Assembly: GCF_030733545.1 (NCBI RefSeq)
Contig: NZ_JASHIU010000010.1
Coordinates: 1-64,000 of the forward strand
Length of the DNA: 64,000 nt
Direction of reading: 5' to 3'
From: Oceanicaulis sp. MMSF_3324
GTDB lineage: Bacteria > Pseudomonadota > Alphaproteobacteria > Caulobacterales > Maricaulaceae
This document shows, in pieces, positions 48,435-57,604 of the stretch. How positions within the stretch are numbered: the first letter of the stretch is position 1; each line of letters starts with the position of its first letter. Position numbers and translations under genes: made by a program. The notes beneath the pieces were generated by a model. It did not search any database. It was not told the origin of the DNA and saw only the letters and a program-made list of their open reading frames with translations.

Positions 48435-48532
48435 GGGGCTCCCCCTCTTGAAACGTTGATGGATCGTTAGCGCAGACCCGCTTGTGAGGCAACATAACGG
48501 GACACACGCATCAAGATCGGGCACTGCAATGC

Positions 48533-48569
48533 AAGACGGGCGCCCCGCATCAGCGGAGCGCCCGTTTCC
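48533..48569 (-). terminator. GC-rich hairpin after ompW
   Basis: ACGGGCGCCCCGC and GCGGAGCGCCCGT pair (one mismatch) around an ATCA loop, 54 nt past the ompW-type stop. The T-run is poor on both strands, so this is a likely but unproven transcript end. Confidence 0.5.
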
Positions 48570-48622
48570 GGCCCTTGTCTCTGGGGGAGATCCGAATTCA
48601 GGGCCGCCCCTTGCAGAGGGTT

Positions 48623-49270
48623 CTAGTAGCGCCAGCCAAAGCCGACGCCGACGATCCACGGATCAATGTCCACGTCAGCGTTCACGACCGCGCCAAGCGC
48701 GGTGGTGGCGTCAACTTCCACATCGGTGTTGATCCAGACCTTCTTGACGTCGAAGTTCAGGAACCAGCGCTCGTTGATCGCGTAGTCAACGCCCGCCTGC
48801 AGGGCGAGACCAAAGGACGGGTCGTAGTCGATGCCGTCCAGAATCGTGTTGTCGGGCAGGTCATCATTGAAGAAAAGCGTGTAGTTCACGCCGGCGCCCA
48901 GATACGGACGCACCTGACCTTCGGGGTTGAAGTGGTATTGCAGCGTCAGGGTCGGCGGCAGCAGCGTGACATCGCCCAGATTCAGATCGCCGACCGACGT
49001 GTTCACAGCCGTCACATCATGCGGCGTCACGCCCAGGATCAGCTCGGCGGCGATGTTGTCGGTGAAGAAGTAGCTGATGTCGAACTCGGGCACGACAGAG
49101 GTGTCGATATCGACATCCCCGCCAATGGCTTCGATGTTCGCACCCTCATCAGGTTGAACGGTGATGGCGCGCACGCGGAACTGCCAGTCGCCTTGTTCAG
49201 CAAGGGCGGTCGGTGCGGCAAGACCGGTCAGTGCGGCGACGCCGGCGGCGGCGAGAAGGAGCTTTTTCAT
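48623..49270 (-). CDS. OmpW-family outer-membrane protein
   Basis: The 215-residue precursor has a signal peptide ending TALAE. The family pattern is clear: WQFRVRAITVQPDEG at the start, VPEFDISYFFTDNIAAELIL, LPPTLTLQYHFNPEGQVRPY with YLGAGVNY, and a C-terminal VGVGFGWRY ending in an aromatic residue. OmpW forms a small eight-stranded barrel with a hydrophobic channel. Expression is often stress-linked. The start at 49270 is set by the signal peptide. It is downstream of znuD on the same strand but separated by 131 nt. Confidence 0.94.
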   Translation of the reverse strand: MKKLLLAAAGVAALTGLAAPTALAEQGDWQFRVRAITVQPDEGANIEAIGGDVDIDTSVVPEFDISYFFTDNIAAELILGVTPHDVTAVNTSVGDLNLGDVTLLPPTLTLQYHFNPEGQVRPYLGAGVNYTLFFNDDLPDNTILDGIDYDPSFGLALQAGVDYAINERWFLNFDVKKVWINTDVEVDATTALGAVVNADVDIDPWIVGVGFGWRY

Positions 49271-49401
49271 GGGTTCGTCCCTTTTCCCATAGTGAAGATG
49301 GGGACTTTCTGCGCCCGCTCGCGAAGGTTTGATATATGGCAAGGCGCCGCGCGTCCGGCTGACGCGCGACGCCCTGCCGCAGGGAAGGGAAGAACCCTGC
49401 T

Positions 49402-51573
49402 TTAGAAGCGGGTGCGCACAGCGATCCGGAAGTTCCGGCCCGGCAGCGGCACCTGGTCTTTCAGGAAGGAGGTGTGTACCCGGCCTTCCTCATCTGTGAT
49501 GTTGCGCACACCGAGAATGACACGCACATCGTGGTCGGCGAACGGCGTGATTTCCACATCCGCATTGAACATGGCGTAGCCGTCCGTCTCGGTTTCGAAA
49601 GCTGCAGTCTCGTCCTGGTCCGCGACCAGGTGCGCTTCACCGCGTACCGACCAGATGCCGTGTTCGGCAATCAGGGCCAGGTTGGAAGACAGGGGCGGAA
49701 TGCGCGGCAGATTACCACCGCTGTCCACGTCTCCGTGTACATAATCGAGCCCCGCCTCACCACGGATGGCCCAGTCGCGCACAGCGCCGAGATCGGCTGT
49801 CACCAGCGCTTCGAAGCCATAGAGCGCCGTATCGGCCTGACGGTATTCAAAGACATCGAAACCGTCCTCTTCCTCACCCGTGGGGAACAGGCCGATGAAG
49901 CCGTCATAATCGGCATAGAAGATATTGCCTTCCGCCGTCAGGCGATCCCCGGAGAAACGCGCCGTGAATTCGCCCGACCAGGCCACTTCCGTATCCAGAT
50001 CCAGATTGCCGCGCTCATAGGCGCGGGTGGCGGCATGGGGGCCGTCGGCGAAGACTTCCGCATCGGTCGGGGCCCGCTCGGTCCGCGACAGGGTGGCCGC
50101 CAGGAACCAGGCGTCATCGGGCCGCATGAACAACGAAGCCGAGCCGGAAATCGTGTCAAAGGACCGGTTGGCGCGTTGCCCGCTCAGCTTGCGCGATTCA
50201 ACACGCAGGCCGCCTTCAACACCCCAGTCGCCATTGTCCCAGCGCTCTGTGACGAAGGCGCCCCAGTCCTGAGTGGTGACGGGCTCGATATAGGCCTCTT
50301 CGCCCTCCGCCGAGAAATCCTGGGTCAGGACCTGAAGGCCCAACGCGCCCTGACGGTTGTCGCCATGGTCATGGGCCAGCTCGATACGGCCTTCAAAACC
50401 GTTCTTGCGGAACAGGGTGCCAATCTCCCCCTCTTCCAGCTCGGCATGGGTGTAGTGGGCGTGGGCGAAGCTCCAGCGCAGCCGGTTGAACAGCGCATCC
50501 CGGTTCAGTTCGCCGCGGAGATCGATGCGAGTCTGGTCCAGAACGAGACGCGGGGCTTCTTCGCCTTCATGGCCGTGCTCGTCATGGTCTTCGTCATGAT
50601 CCTCGTCTTCATGATCATGTTCGTCGTGGTCCTCGTCGCCCTCTTCATGGCCGTGCTCGTCTTCATGAGCATGGTCATGGCCCGGCAAACCGTATTCAGC
50701 GTCGGTCTCTTTCACCGACAGGCCCACAAAGCCCCAGTCGCGCACCAGCGAGACAGCGCCAGAATAGGTTTCAAAGGTGTAGTCGGAATCGGGAACCTCG
50801 CCATAGGCCGGCTCTTCTTCCTCATGCTCACCCTCATGATCGTCGTTATGATCCTCGTCCTCGTCGTGGTCTTCATCCTCGTGGTGATGTTCTTCACGCA
50901 GGGCTTCGGTTTCGGCGAAACCCGGAATGTCGAAATTGCCGCCCTCGCGCTTGAGACCTTCAAACTGGATCATCAGGCCGTTGAAATCCGCCGTGATGCG
51001 ACCGGCCGCCTGGGTCCCTTCGTCTACGCTGGTGGCGCCGAAATAGGCGAAGCCGTCAAACTGGTCCTCATTGCGTTCGGACGGAATGCGACCATCCAGG
51101 ACGTTGACCACACCGCCCACGGCGCCGCCGCCATAGGCGATCGCCGCCGGGCCGCGCAGCACCTCGATCTGCTGAGCGCCCAGCGCCTCGGCCGACACGG
51201 CGTGGTCAGGGCTGGAGCTCGACGCATCCAGCGCGCCCAGACCATTGATCAGCAAGCGCACCCGGTCCGCCCCCAGACCGCGCACGATCGGACGTCCCGA
51301 GGCCGGCCCGAAATAGGTGCTGTTCACGCCCGGCAGACGGTCAAGCGTGTCCGCAATGTTGCCGTTCAGATCGCGTTCGATCTGATCGGCCGACACCACC
51401 CCGACCGAGCCCACCATTTCATCGCTGTTCAGTTGCAGCGGTGCGGACAGGACGACGATCACATCCTCATCGGACGTACTGTCCGGCGCCTGGGCGAAGG
51501 CCGCGGGACCGACCAGCGCCAGTAGGCTGACCGCAGCACCCAGCTTGCGCGCGTGGAAAGAAGAAGACGCCAT
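49402..51573 (-). CDS. znuD: TonB-dependent zinc receptor ZnuD with histidine-rich loops
   Basis: The 723-residue outer-membrane receptor has a signal peptide, a plug domain (about residues 40-160, GLGADRVRLLINGLG and IEVLRGPAAIAYGGGAVGG) and a C-terminal barrel ending GRNFRIAVRTRF. Two loops are extraordinarily rich in His, Asp and Glu: about residues 229-250 and 299-336. Such loops catch zinc in ZnuD of Neisseria. The divergent gene is a Fur-family zinc regulator with Zur-like boxes between them, which supports the substrate. TonB-ExbBD and the inner-membrane zinc transporter are not in the window. A 683-residue antisense frame is a shadow of this gene's codon bias. Confidence 0.9.
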   Translation of the reverse strand: MASSSFHARKLGAAVSLLALVGPAAFAQAPDSTSDEDVIVVLSAPLQLNSDEMVGSVGVVSADQIERDLNGNIADTLDRLPGVNSTYFGPASGRPIVRGLGADRVRLLINGLGALDASSSSPDHAVSAEALGAQQIEVLRGPAAIAYGGGAVGGVVNVLDGRIPSERNEDQFDGFAYFGATSVDEGTQAAGRITADFNGLMIQFEGLKREGGNFDIPGFAETEALREEHHHEDEDHDEDEDHNDDHEGEHEEEEPAYGEVPDSDYTFETYSGAVSLVRDWGFVGLSVKETDAEYGLPGHDHAHEDEHGHEEGDEDHDEHDHEDEDHDEDHDEHGHEGEEAPRLVLDQTRIDLRGELNRDALFNRLRWSFAHAHYTHAELEEGEIGTLFRKNGFEGRIELAHDHGDNRQGALGLQVLTQDFSAEGEEAYIEPVTTQDWGAFVTERWDNGDWGVEGGLRVESRKLSGQRANRSFDTISGSASLFMRPDDAWFLAATLSRTERAPTDAEVFADGPHAATRAYERGNLDLDTEVAWSGEFTARFSGDRLTAEGNIFYADYDGFIGLFPTGEEEDGFDVFEYRQADTALYGFEALVTADLGAVRDWAIRGEAGLDYVHGDVDSGGNLPRIPPLSSNLALIAEHGIWSVRGEAHLVADQDETAAFETETDGYAMFNADVEITPFADHDVRVILGVRNITDEEGRVHTSFLKDQVPLPGRNFRIAVRTRF

Positions 51574-51585
51574 GGAAACAACCCC

Positions 51586-51626
51586 GCAATGTTATATAGT
51601 CACGTTGCGTAATGTCATAACGTCAC
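51586..51626. promoter_or_regulatory. Two overlapping Zur-box-like palindromes between znuD and zur
   Basis: Imperfect palindromes GCAATGTTATATAGTCACG.. (51586-51608) and CGTAATGTCATAACGTCAC (51608-51626) are related to the alphaproteobacterial Zur box (AATGTTATA-TATAACATT type). They lie 12-53 nt before znuD. In the same gap, nothing more is seen up to the zur start at 51757. Confidence 0.6.
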
Positions 51627-51756
51627 CCCCTTGGCGCATCAAGTTGGGAATCCCACCTATGTGCATGAAGAAATCGCAAGCTTTGAGCGGCGGCTTCCAC
51701 TTCAGGGGCTGGCGCGAAGGCTCGCCCTCCCCCGCGAAAGCCGTTAGGATGACCCC

Positions 51757-52191
51757 ATGAGCACCGCGATTCATATGCTTGACGCCGCCGAACGGTTTTG
51801 CACCGAGCGCGGCCTGTCCCTGACGCCCATGCGCCGGCGGGTACTGGAATTGCTGGTGGAGGCAGGCGGGCCCGTGAAAGCCTATGATCTGCTGTCCGCC
51901 CTCAAGCCGGGCGGGGCGGCGCAACCGCCCACGGTCTATCGCGCCCTCGACTTTCTCACGCGTGCAGGGCTGGCCCACAAGGTCGAGGCGCTGAACGCCT
52001 ACACCGCCTGCCTGAACGGTCATGACGAAGACGATCCGTGCACCGGCTCGGCCGAGCTCTTCATCTGTGAGTCCTGTGGCAATGTGGATGAACGCCACAT
52101 GCATCGCGCCCCCACCGATGCGCCTGAAGGCTTTGTGATCACGCGCTCAGTGGTCGAGCATTATGGCCAGTGCGTCCGCTGCGCGAACTGA
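51757..52191 (+). CDS. zur: Zinc uptake regulator Zur (Fur family)
   Basis: The 144-residue protein is of the Fur superfamily. The winged helix includes LTPMRRRVLELLVEAGGPVK and QPPTVYRALDFLTRAGLAHK, and the dimerisation part has the structural zinc motif ICESCGNVDE with the second pair CVRCAN at the C-terminus. CxxC-x~-CxxC layout, without the ferric HHHxH, points to Zur rather than Fur. It represses zinc uptake when zinc is plentiful. It is divergent from znuD. Confidence 0.9.
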   Translation: MSTAIHMLDAAERFCTERGLSLTPMRRRVLELLVEAGGPVKAYDLLSALKPGGAAQPPTVYRALDFLTRAGLAHKVEALNAYTACLNGHDEDDPCTGSAELFICESCGNVDERHMHRAPTDAPEGFVITRSVVEHYGQCVRCAN

Positions 52192-52276
52192 TCGCTTACG
52201 CTTTTCCACGCTCGCGCCCTGACAGGGCCGCCGAACCGGCCTAGCTTTTCTCCACAGACAGACGGGAGTCGGGCGA

Positions 52277-53200
52277 ATGCAGGTATTGTGGCGCGGCAAC
52301 GCCAATGCGTGGGAATGCGACGAGCTGGGCCATCTCAATGTCCGGTTCTACATGGCCAAGGCCCAGGAAGCGCTGGGCGGCCTGACCGACCAGCTGGGCA
52401 TGCACCGCGCCTTTGCGCCTGACGCCACTGCGACCTTGATCCCGCGCGACATCTGCATCCGCTTTCTGGCCGAAGCGCGCCCGGGCGCGCCCCTGCACAT
52501 TTCAGGCGGGGTCGTCAGCCATGACGAGACCAGCCTGACGGTGGCGATGGTCCTGTATCACGCCGCCAGCGGCGCCCCGGCTGCAACCTTTGAAATCCGC
52601 GCCGAGCACGCCCACACCATCACCGGGCGGGTGTTTGCATGGCCTCAACGTAGCCTGGATGTGCTGGGCTCAAGTCTGGTCAAGCGCCCCGAACTGCTGA
52701 CGCCCCGCAGTCTGAGCCAGGCAGCGCCCAGCGACGCGCTGTCGCTCACCAAAGCGAACGAACTCGAACTTCAGGAAATCGGACGCGGTCGCATCAATCG
52801 CGAGGAGCTGGATGCCTTCGGGCGTATGCGCGCCGAATTCGGCATCGGGAAAGTGTCCGACAGCGTCATCCATTTCAGCGACGGCTTCCCCGAGCAATGG
52901 CAGGCCTTCGCCGAGAACACGCCGCTGACGGTGGCCAGCGCGGTGCTGGAATCCCGGCTCAACTTCCGCCGCTTCCCCACCCAGGGAGAGGGGTTCGTGA
53001 TCCGGTCGGGCCTGAAATCAGCCACCGAGACCGTACGGACCCTGGTGCACTGGGCGCTTGATCCTGTCACCGGCACCCCCCTGTGGAGCATGGAAGCGGT
53101 GGCGTGCATGCTCAATCTTGAAACACGCCGGCTCGAACGGATGTCGCCCGACCTCCTGGCTCAGCTGCAATCCAAGGCCCGGGCCGGGCTGGCGCTCTAG
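52277..53200 (+). CDS. Double-hotdog thioesterase-like protein
   Basis: The 307-residue cytosolic protein has two hotdog folds. The first opens WRGNANAWECDELGHLNVRF with an Asp-Glu-x-x-His-x-N motif, as in 4-hydroxybenzoyl-CoA and acyl-ACP thioesterases. The second starts near residue 190 (SDSVIHFSDGFPEQWQAF) and has VASAVLESRLNFRRFP. The substrate is probably an acyl-CoA or acyl-ACP; the exact one is not known. GGGAG lies 10 nt before the ATG. It is followed, tail-to-tail, by the TPR protein gene. Confidence 0.83.
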   Translation: MQVLWRGNANAWECDELGHLNVRFYMAKAQEALGGLTDQLGMHRAFAPDATATLIPRDICIRFLAEARPGAPLHISGGVVSHDETSLTVAMVLYHAASGAPAATFEIRAEHAHTITGRVFAWPQRSLDVLGSSLVKRPELLTPRSLSQAAPSDALSLTKANELELQEIGRGRINREELDAFGRMRAEFGIGKVSDSVIHFSDGFPEQWQAFAENTPLTVASAVLESRLNFRRFPTQGEGFVIRSGLKSATETVRTLVHWALDPVTGTPLWSMEAVACMLNLETRRLERMSPDLLAQLQSKARAGLAL

Positions 53201-53206
53201 CCCGGC

Positions 53207-54184
53207 CTACTGACCGCCAGAGCCCGCCAGCTCCCGTGCGCGGCGCGCCGCCATGCGCGCCTGGACGGCCTGACCATCGGTGCGCGCAGCACTGGCGGCG
53301 GTATCAAAGAGCTCCGCCGCCGCCTGATGGTCGCCCTGATCACTGAGGATACGCGCGAGCCCCAAGGCCGCCTGGAAATGCCTGGGGTCAAAGGCGAGCA
53401 CGCGCTGGTAAAGCGCCACCGCGCCCTCGCTGTCGCCCATGCTCACCAGACAATCCGCATGGGTGGACAGAAGGTTGAGATCCCAGGGCGCATCGGCCAG
53501 CCGTGCGGCGGAATCCGGACACACGCTCTCATCAATGACGATATCCCCGCCCAGCTCCAGCGCTTCGCCACGGGCGGGGTCATGGGTCGAACTGGCATGG
53601 GTTTCATCCGGCTCGGCGTCGGTGACCGATTGCGATGACGTCTGCGCATCCGTAGTGTCCATGGCCGAGCCAGGCGCGGCGCCTGCGCCCTGCGCCGCTG
53701 ATGACGGGGTGGGAGCAGACGAAGACGCCTGCTGGTTTTGCGCGGCCGGAGATGAAGCGGATTCAGATGCGCTTTCCTCGGCCGCATGCGTTTGCGGCGG
53801 GGTCCGGGTGATCGGCGCCGAGACGCCCGTGACATTCATCAGTGTCACCAGGACGCCGCCTTGGCGCACTTCCGCCTCGCCGCCGGAAAAGGCGCCGGAG
53901 ACGGAAATCGACACGCCATTGGGCGCCGGCGTCAGCGCCAGGGCAGAGACGGGTCCGCGAACAGCAGGCTCGATCCGGCGCGCGCCTTCGGATGTCACCC
54001 CGTCCACATGAAGGACAAGGCCCGTCCCCGGTCGCACCTCCACTCCCCGGGGCTGGTCGTCAAAGCTGAGCCAAAGCTGGGTGCGTCCGGCGTCCTGCAA
54101 CAGGGAGATATCGCGCAGTTCCGCTTCAGCGGCGCTGCAGCTCAGGGCGGCCAGAGCCGATGCTGTCAAAACCCGTATCATCAT
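53207..54184 (-). CDS. Secreted TPR-repeat protein
   Basis: The 325-residue precursor begins with a signal peptide ending AAEAE. Residues about 22-120 are beta-rich and AMIN-like (LQDAGRTQLWLSFDDQPRGV). A low-complexity Ala/Ser/Thr/Glu linker of about 75 residues follows, then two or more tetratricopeptide repeats at about 225-310 (GDSEGAVALYQRVLAFDPRH and GDHQAAAELFDTAASAARTD). AMIN-TPR combinations often serve envelope assembly machines, but no partner is adjacent. The lipoprotein gene is 54 nt upstream on the same strand. Confidence 0.75.
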   Translation of the reverse strand: MMIRVLTASALAALSCSAAEAELRDISLLQDAGRTQLWLSFDDQPRGVEVRPGTGLVLHVDGVTSEGARRIEPAVRGPVSALALTPAPNGVSISVSGAFSGGEAEVRQGGVLVTLMNVTGVSAPITRTPPQTHAAEESASESASSPAAQNQQASSSAPTPSSAAQGAGAAPGSAMDTTDAQTSSQSVTDAEPDETHASSTHDPARGEALELGGDIVIDESVCPDSAARLADAPWDLNLLSTHADCLVSMGDSEGAVALYQRVLAFDPRHFQAALGLARILSDQGDHQAAAELFDTAASAARTDGQAVQARMAARRARELAGSGGQ

Positions 54185-54238
54185 ACCGCACTTGTGCCGC
54201 GAGTCGGAATCGCCGCGCCAGATGTCCTGACGCCCTTT

Positions 54239-55144
54239 TTAGAACCGCAATCCGGGCCCCAGACGCGCCATGGCGCCGCTCATGCATGCATCATAACCCA
54301 GCGCGCCCAGCATCTCGCCCTCTTCATCCAGGACGCGTTCATAGACGGCGCAGGCCTCGCCCGCTTCCGGCATGGCGTTGAGGATGAAAACCGGATCGGC
54401 CTCGCCCGGACGAGCCGGCGCTTGAGGACTGACGACGCTCCAACGGACCTGGTCGCTTTCAAGCACGCAATCCCAGCGTCCGGAATCCCCGAAACGCATG
54501 CGAACGACCGCGTTAGAACCGGTCTGTTCCACATGCAGCACCTGGGTGCGGCCCGCGCCCCGCACGAACGCCATGGAAGACGATTGGCTTTGATCCAGAC
54601 AAGCCTGGATCATGGGCAGATAGCGCGGCAGTCCATCGCTCCAGCTGGGCTGGGGGCCGATCTCGGTCGCGCAGCCCTCATAGACCCCCGCTTCGGTTTC
54701 GATATGGGCGAAGCGGCCATAACTGCGCCCCGCCCTCTCACATAGCCCGGCTTCGAGTTCGACGGTGACCGCCCCGCCCGCATCATCAAACCCTTCAAAC
54801 CGGCGCACGCCATCGTGCAGCCATTGGCTTTCCGGTCTGAGCTCGGCGTGCAAGGTCACATCACCCTCGACGGCGTGCGCGTACATGACACGCACGGCCC
54901 CGTCCGCTTCCAGAAGGTGCAGATCGCCGTAAAAGCCCTCGCCATCGATTTCATAGCCCGATGTCGGCTCGCCATTCGGTCGGGTGTCGGGGGCCAGGCT
55001 GGGTGTAGGCGCAAACGGGCGTGAGGCCTCCGTGTCGTCAAAGCCGGAGAACGGCGATGGCGGCGGCGGAAGGGTCTGCGAACAGGCGCTCAACCCCAGA
55101 ACCAGCCCGAGAATTCCCGCATAGCGGACGAAAAGACGCCTCAT
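54239..55144 (-). CDS. Hypothetical lipoprotein
   Basis: The 301-residue precursor has a lipobox LSAC at about residue 21 and a proline-rich stretch (QTLPPPPSPFSGF). The rest has two repeats of a small beta domain: GFYGDLHLLEADGAVRVMYA and a later half from WDCVLESDQVRWSVVSP to the C-terminus. Five cysteines occur in the mature part. No family is recognised; it may be an outer-membrane lipoprotein. The start at 55144 is chosen from the signal. It is followed by the TPR protein on the same strand, and the two may share an operon. Confidence 0.68.
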   Translation of the reverse strand: MRRLFVRYAGILGLVLGLSACSQTLPPPPSPFSGFDDTEASRPFAPTPSLAPDTRPNGEPTSGYEIDGEGFYGDLHLLEADGAVRVMYAHAVEGDVTLHAELRPESQWLHDGVRRFEGFDDAGGAVTVELEAGLCERAGRSYGRFAHIETEAGVYEGCATEIGPQPSWSDGLPRYLPMIQACLDQSQSSSMAFVRGAGRTQVLHVEQTGSNAVVRMRFGDSGRWDCVLESDQVRWSVVSPQAPARPGEADPVFILNAMPEAGEACAVYERVLDEEGEMLGALGYDACMSGAMARLGPGLRF

Positions 55145-55235
55145 AATCCCGTCACCCTGTCCTTGACCGCCCCGGCCCTTACAGTCGCGCACACTTTAGC
55201 GCCCTCTCGCGCTTCGTTCAAAGCGCCAAGCCTGT

Positions 55236-56420
55236 ATGCTGTGGCTCATGCGCAGTGATTCCCGATACGGCTATTACGAGTTCTTTTGTGGCGGCGGCAT
55301 GGCGCGCCTCGGACTCGGTGCGCATTGGCAATGCCGGTTCGCCAACGATATCGATGCCGACAAGGCCAACGCCTATCGCGACAATTTCGGGCATGAGCAT
55401 TTCCATCAGGGCGATGTATGCGCGCTGACACCGTCAGACCTGCCGGGCGAAGCCGATCTCGCCTGGGCCAGTTTTCCCTGCCAGGACCTGTCGCTGGCGG
55501 GGCCTCGCTCCGGGCTGGCGGGTGAACGTTCAGGCGTGTTCTACGGCTTCTGGCGTCTCATCGAGGGGCTCAGGGCCGAGGGGCGCGCCCCCAAGCTCAT
55601 CGCTCTTGAGAACGTCACCGGACTACTGACCTGCTCGAACGGCGCCGATTTCGCCGCCCTGTGCCAGACCCTGGACGAAGGCGGTTACCGGGTGGGCGCG
55701 CTGGAGATCGATGCGCGCTGGTTCGTGCCGCAATCGCGCCCGCGCCTGTTCGTCGTGGCGCTGCGCAAGGACATCCCCATTCCCGACGAGCTGGTTCTGG
55801 ATGAAGCGCCGGACGGCATTTCACCCTTCCATACCCGCGCCGTGCGCCGGGCGGCGGAGCGTCTGCCCGAGGCCCTGAAAGCGAACTGGCTGTGGTGGGC
55901 CCTGCCCGTGCCGCCCATTCCGAACCAGATGCTGGGCGATCTGATCGAGCCGCCGCGCCGCACGCCCTGGCACAGCCCCGAAGAAACCAAGCGCCTGCTG
56001 GCGATGATGAGCCCGGGCAACAAGGCCAAGCTCAAGGCGGCGCGCCAGTCCGACACGCCCATGATCGGCGCGCTCTATCGCCGGACCCGGATCGAACAGG
56101 GCGAACGCGTGCAGCGCGCCGAAGTGCGCTTTGACGGTCTGGCCGGGTGCCTGCGCACGCCGGGCGGCGGCTCGTCGCGTCAGTTCATTGTCTCGGTGCG
56201 ATCCGGACGCGTGCGCACTCGCCCGATGACAGCGCGGGAATATGCGCGCCTGATGGGCCTGCCCGATGAGTACAGGCTGCCCAAGCGCGAAAGCGCCGGC
56301 CTGCACCTGGCGGGCGACGGCGTCGCCGCGCCCGTGGTCGCCTTCCTGCGTGAAGGCCTGTTCGAGCCGATCCTGGAACACGCTGAAACCGTCATGCCTA
56401 CAAGCGAGCCCGCGGAATAG
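55236..56420 (+). CDS. DNA (cytosine-5) methyltransferase
   Basis: The 394-residue enzyme shows the C5-methyltransferase motifs in order: I (YEFFCGGGMARLGLG), II, IV (ASFPCQDLSLAG with catalytic Cys), VI (ALENVTGLL), VIII (VPQSRPRLFVVAL), and IX/X near the C-terminus (YARLMGLPDEYRLP, LAGDGVAAPVV). The variable target-recognition region is at about 215-300. The recognition site cannot be read from sequence. There is no cognate restriction enzyme nearby, so it acts alone. Two ATGs (55236 and 55248) are possible; neither has a clear ribosome binding site. The next gene starts 2 nt after its stop, and vsr follows in the same operon. Confidence 0.92.
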   Translation: MLWLMRSDSRYGYYEFFCGGGMARLGLGAHWQCRFANDIDADKANAYRDNFGHEHFHQGDVCALTPSDLPGEADLAWASFPCQDLSLAGPRSGLAGERSGVFYGFWRLIEGLRAEGRAPKLIALENVTGLLTCSNGADFAALCQTLDEGGYRVGALEIDARWFVPQSRPRLFVVALRKDIPIPDELVLDEAPDGISPFHTRAVRRAAERLPEALKANWLWWALPVPPIPNQMLGDLIEPPRRTPWHSPEETKRLLAMMSPGNKAKLKAARQSDTPMIGALYRRTRIEQGERVQRAEVRFDGLAGCLRTPGGGSSRQFIVSVRSGRVRTRPMTAREYARLMGLPDEYRLPKRESAGLHLAGDGVAAPVVAFLREGLFEPILEHAETVMPTSEPAE

Positions 56421-56422
56421 TC

Positions 56423-57604
56423 ATGAAGATCGCCATCATCGGCAGCGGGATTTCCGGGCTGGCCAGCGCCGCCCTTCTCGCCCGGGATGGCCATGCCGTC
56501 AGCGTATTTGAACGGTTTGACACGCCGCGCCCGTTAGGGGCAGGCCTGCTCTTGCAGCCGTCCGGCCTTGAAGCGCTCGACGCCATGGACCTGAGGCAGG
56601 AAGCCGAAGCCCGCGGCGCGCACATATCCCGGTTGATCGGTCGCACACCCAAAGGGCGCACCGTGCTGGATTTGCGCTATGCGGATGGACGCCCCGGCGA
56701 CAAGGGCGTCGGCATTCATCGCGCCAGCCTGTTCAATCTGCTTCACGCGGCCGCATTGAAGACCGACATAGCTTGGCGGACCGGACTAGGCGTGCGCGCC
56801 CTGCACGATCTGGACGATCGGCCAAGGCTGGAGCTGGAAACCGGCGAGATGAGCGAGCCCTATGATCTGGTGATCGCGGCGGACGGCACTCATTCCAGTC
56901 TGCGACGCCAGATCTGCCCCCAAGCCCGCGATCCGGTTTATCCCTGGGGTGCGATGTGGGCGATCCTGCCCGACCCGGACGAACGGCGTGACGGCATGCT
57001 CGATCAGGTCTATCGCGGCTGCTCCGTGATGATTGGTCTGTTGCCTGTCGGGGACAATCCTGCAGATCCTGAAGGCCGTCCGGGCGTCAGCTTTTTCTGG
57101 TCCTTGCGCGGGGACGCCTTCCCCGCCTGGCGCTCAGACGGACTGGAGGCGTTCAAGGCGCGATTGCGTGCCTTATGGCCGCGCGCCGCCGATGTCATCG
57201 ACCCCATCAGCGATGCAGATACATTTTCAGAGGCGCGCTACCGCGATTGTGTCTGCCCCAGCTGGCGGCGGGGCAAGGCCGTATTGATCGGTGACGCCGC
57301 ACACGGCATGAGCCCGCAACTGGGCCAGGGCGCCAATCTGGCGCTGTGTGATGCGCTCAGTCTCGCCCGTCAGCTCAAGGATGACGCGCCCGTGGTCCAT
57401 GCGCTCGGACGCTTTGAGGCGGAGCGCAAACCCGCGGCACGCTATTACAGTCTGATGAGCCGGGCGCTGACCCCGGTCTTTCAATCAGGTTCCCGGATCA
57501 TTGGCGTCCTGAGAGACGCGCTCATGGGGCTGGGCTGTCGCCTGCCCGGCATACGCAACTGGATGGGCTGGACGCTGGTGGGGCGTGGTCGTCTGCCATG
57601 GTGA
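56423..57604 (+). CDS. FAD-dependent monooxygenase (UbiH/PHBH-type)
   Basis: The 393-residue flavoprotein has the GxGxxG FAD motif in IIGSGISGLASAALLARDG, the DG motif in VIAADGTHSSLRR, and the GD motif in VLIGDAAHGMSPQLGQGANL. The middle sheet is the substrate domain of the p-hydroxybenzoate hydroxylase clan. Substrate is unknown. Its ATG is 2 nt after the methyltransferase stop, and its TGA overlaps the vsr ATG. That it lies between the two DNA-modification genes is surprising. Ubiquinone hydroxylases have a related fold, but no ubi genes are close. Confidence 0.87.
   Translation: MKIAIIGSGISGLASAALLARDGHAVSVFERFDTPRPLGAGLLLQPSGLEALDAMDLRQEAEARGAHISRLIGRTPKGRTVLDLRYADGRPGDKGVGIHRASLFNLLHAAALKTDIAWRTGLGVRALHDLDDRPRLELETGEMSEPYDLVIAADGTHSSLRRQICPQARDPVYPWGAMWAILPDPDERRDGMLDQVYRGCSVMIGLLPVGDNPADPEGRPGVSFFWSLRGDAFPAWRSDGLEAFKARLRALWPRAADVIDPISDADTFSEARYRDCVCPSWRRGKAVLIGDAAHGMSPQLGQGANLALCDALSLARQLKDDAPVVHALGRFEAERKPAARYYSLMSRALTPVFQSGSRIIGVLRDALMGLGCRLPGIRNWMGWTLVGRGRLPW

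Noticed and set aside
49474..51525. 683-residue open frame antisense to znuD
   Set aside because: It mirrors the codon bias of the TonB receptor on the other strand; no ribosome binding site or family motif, while the minus strand has a complete receptor.
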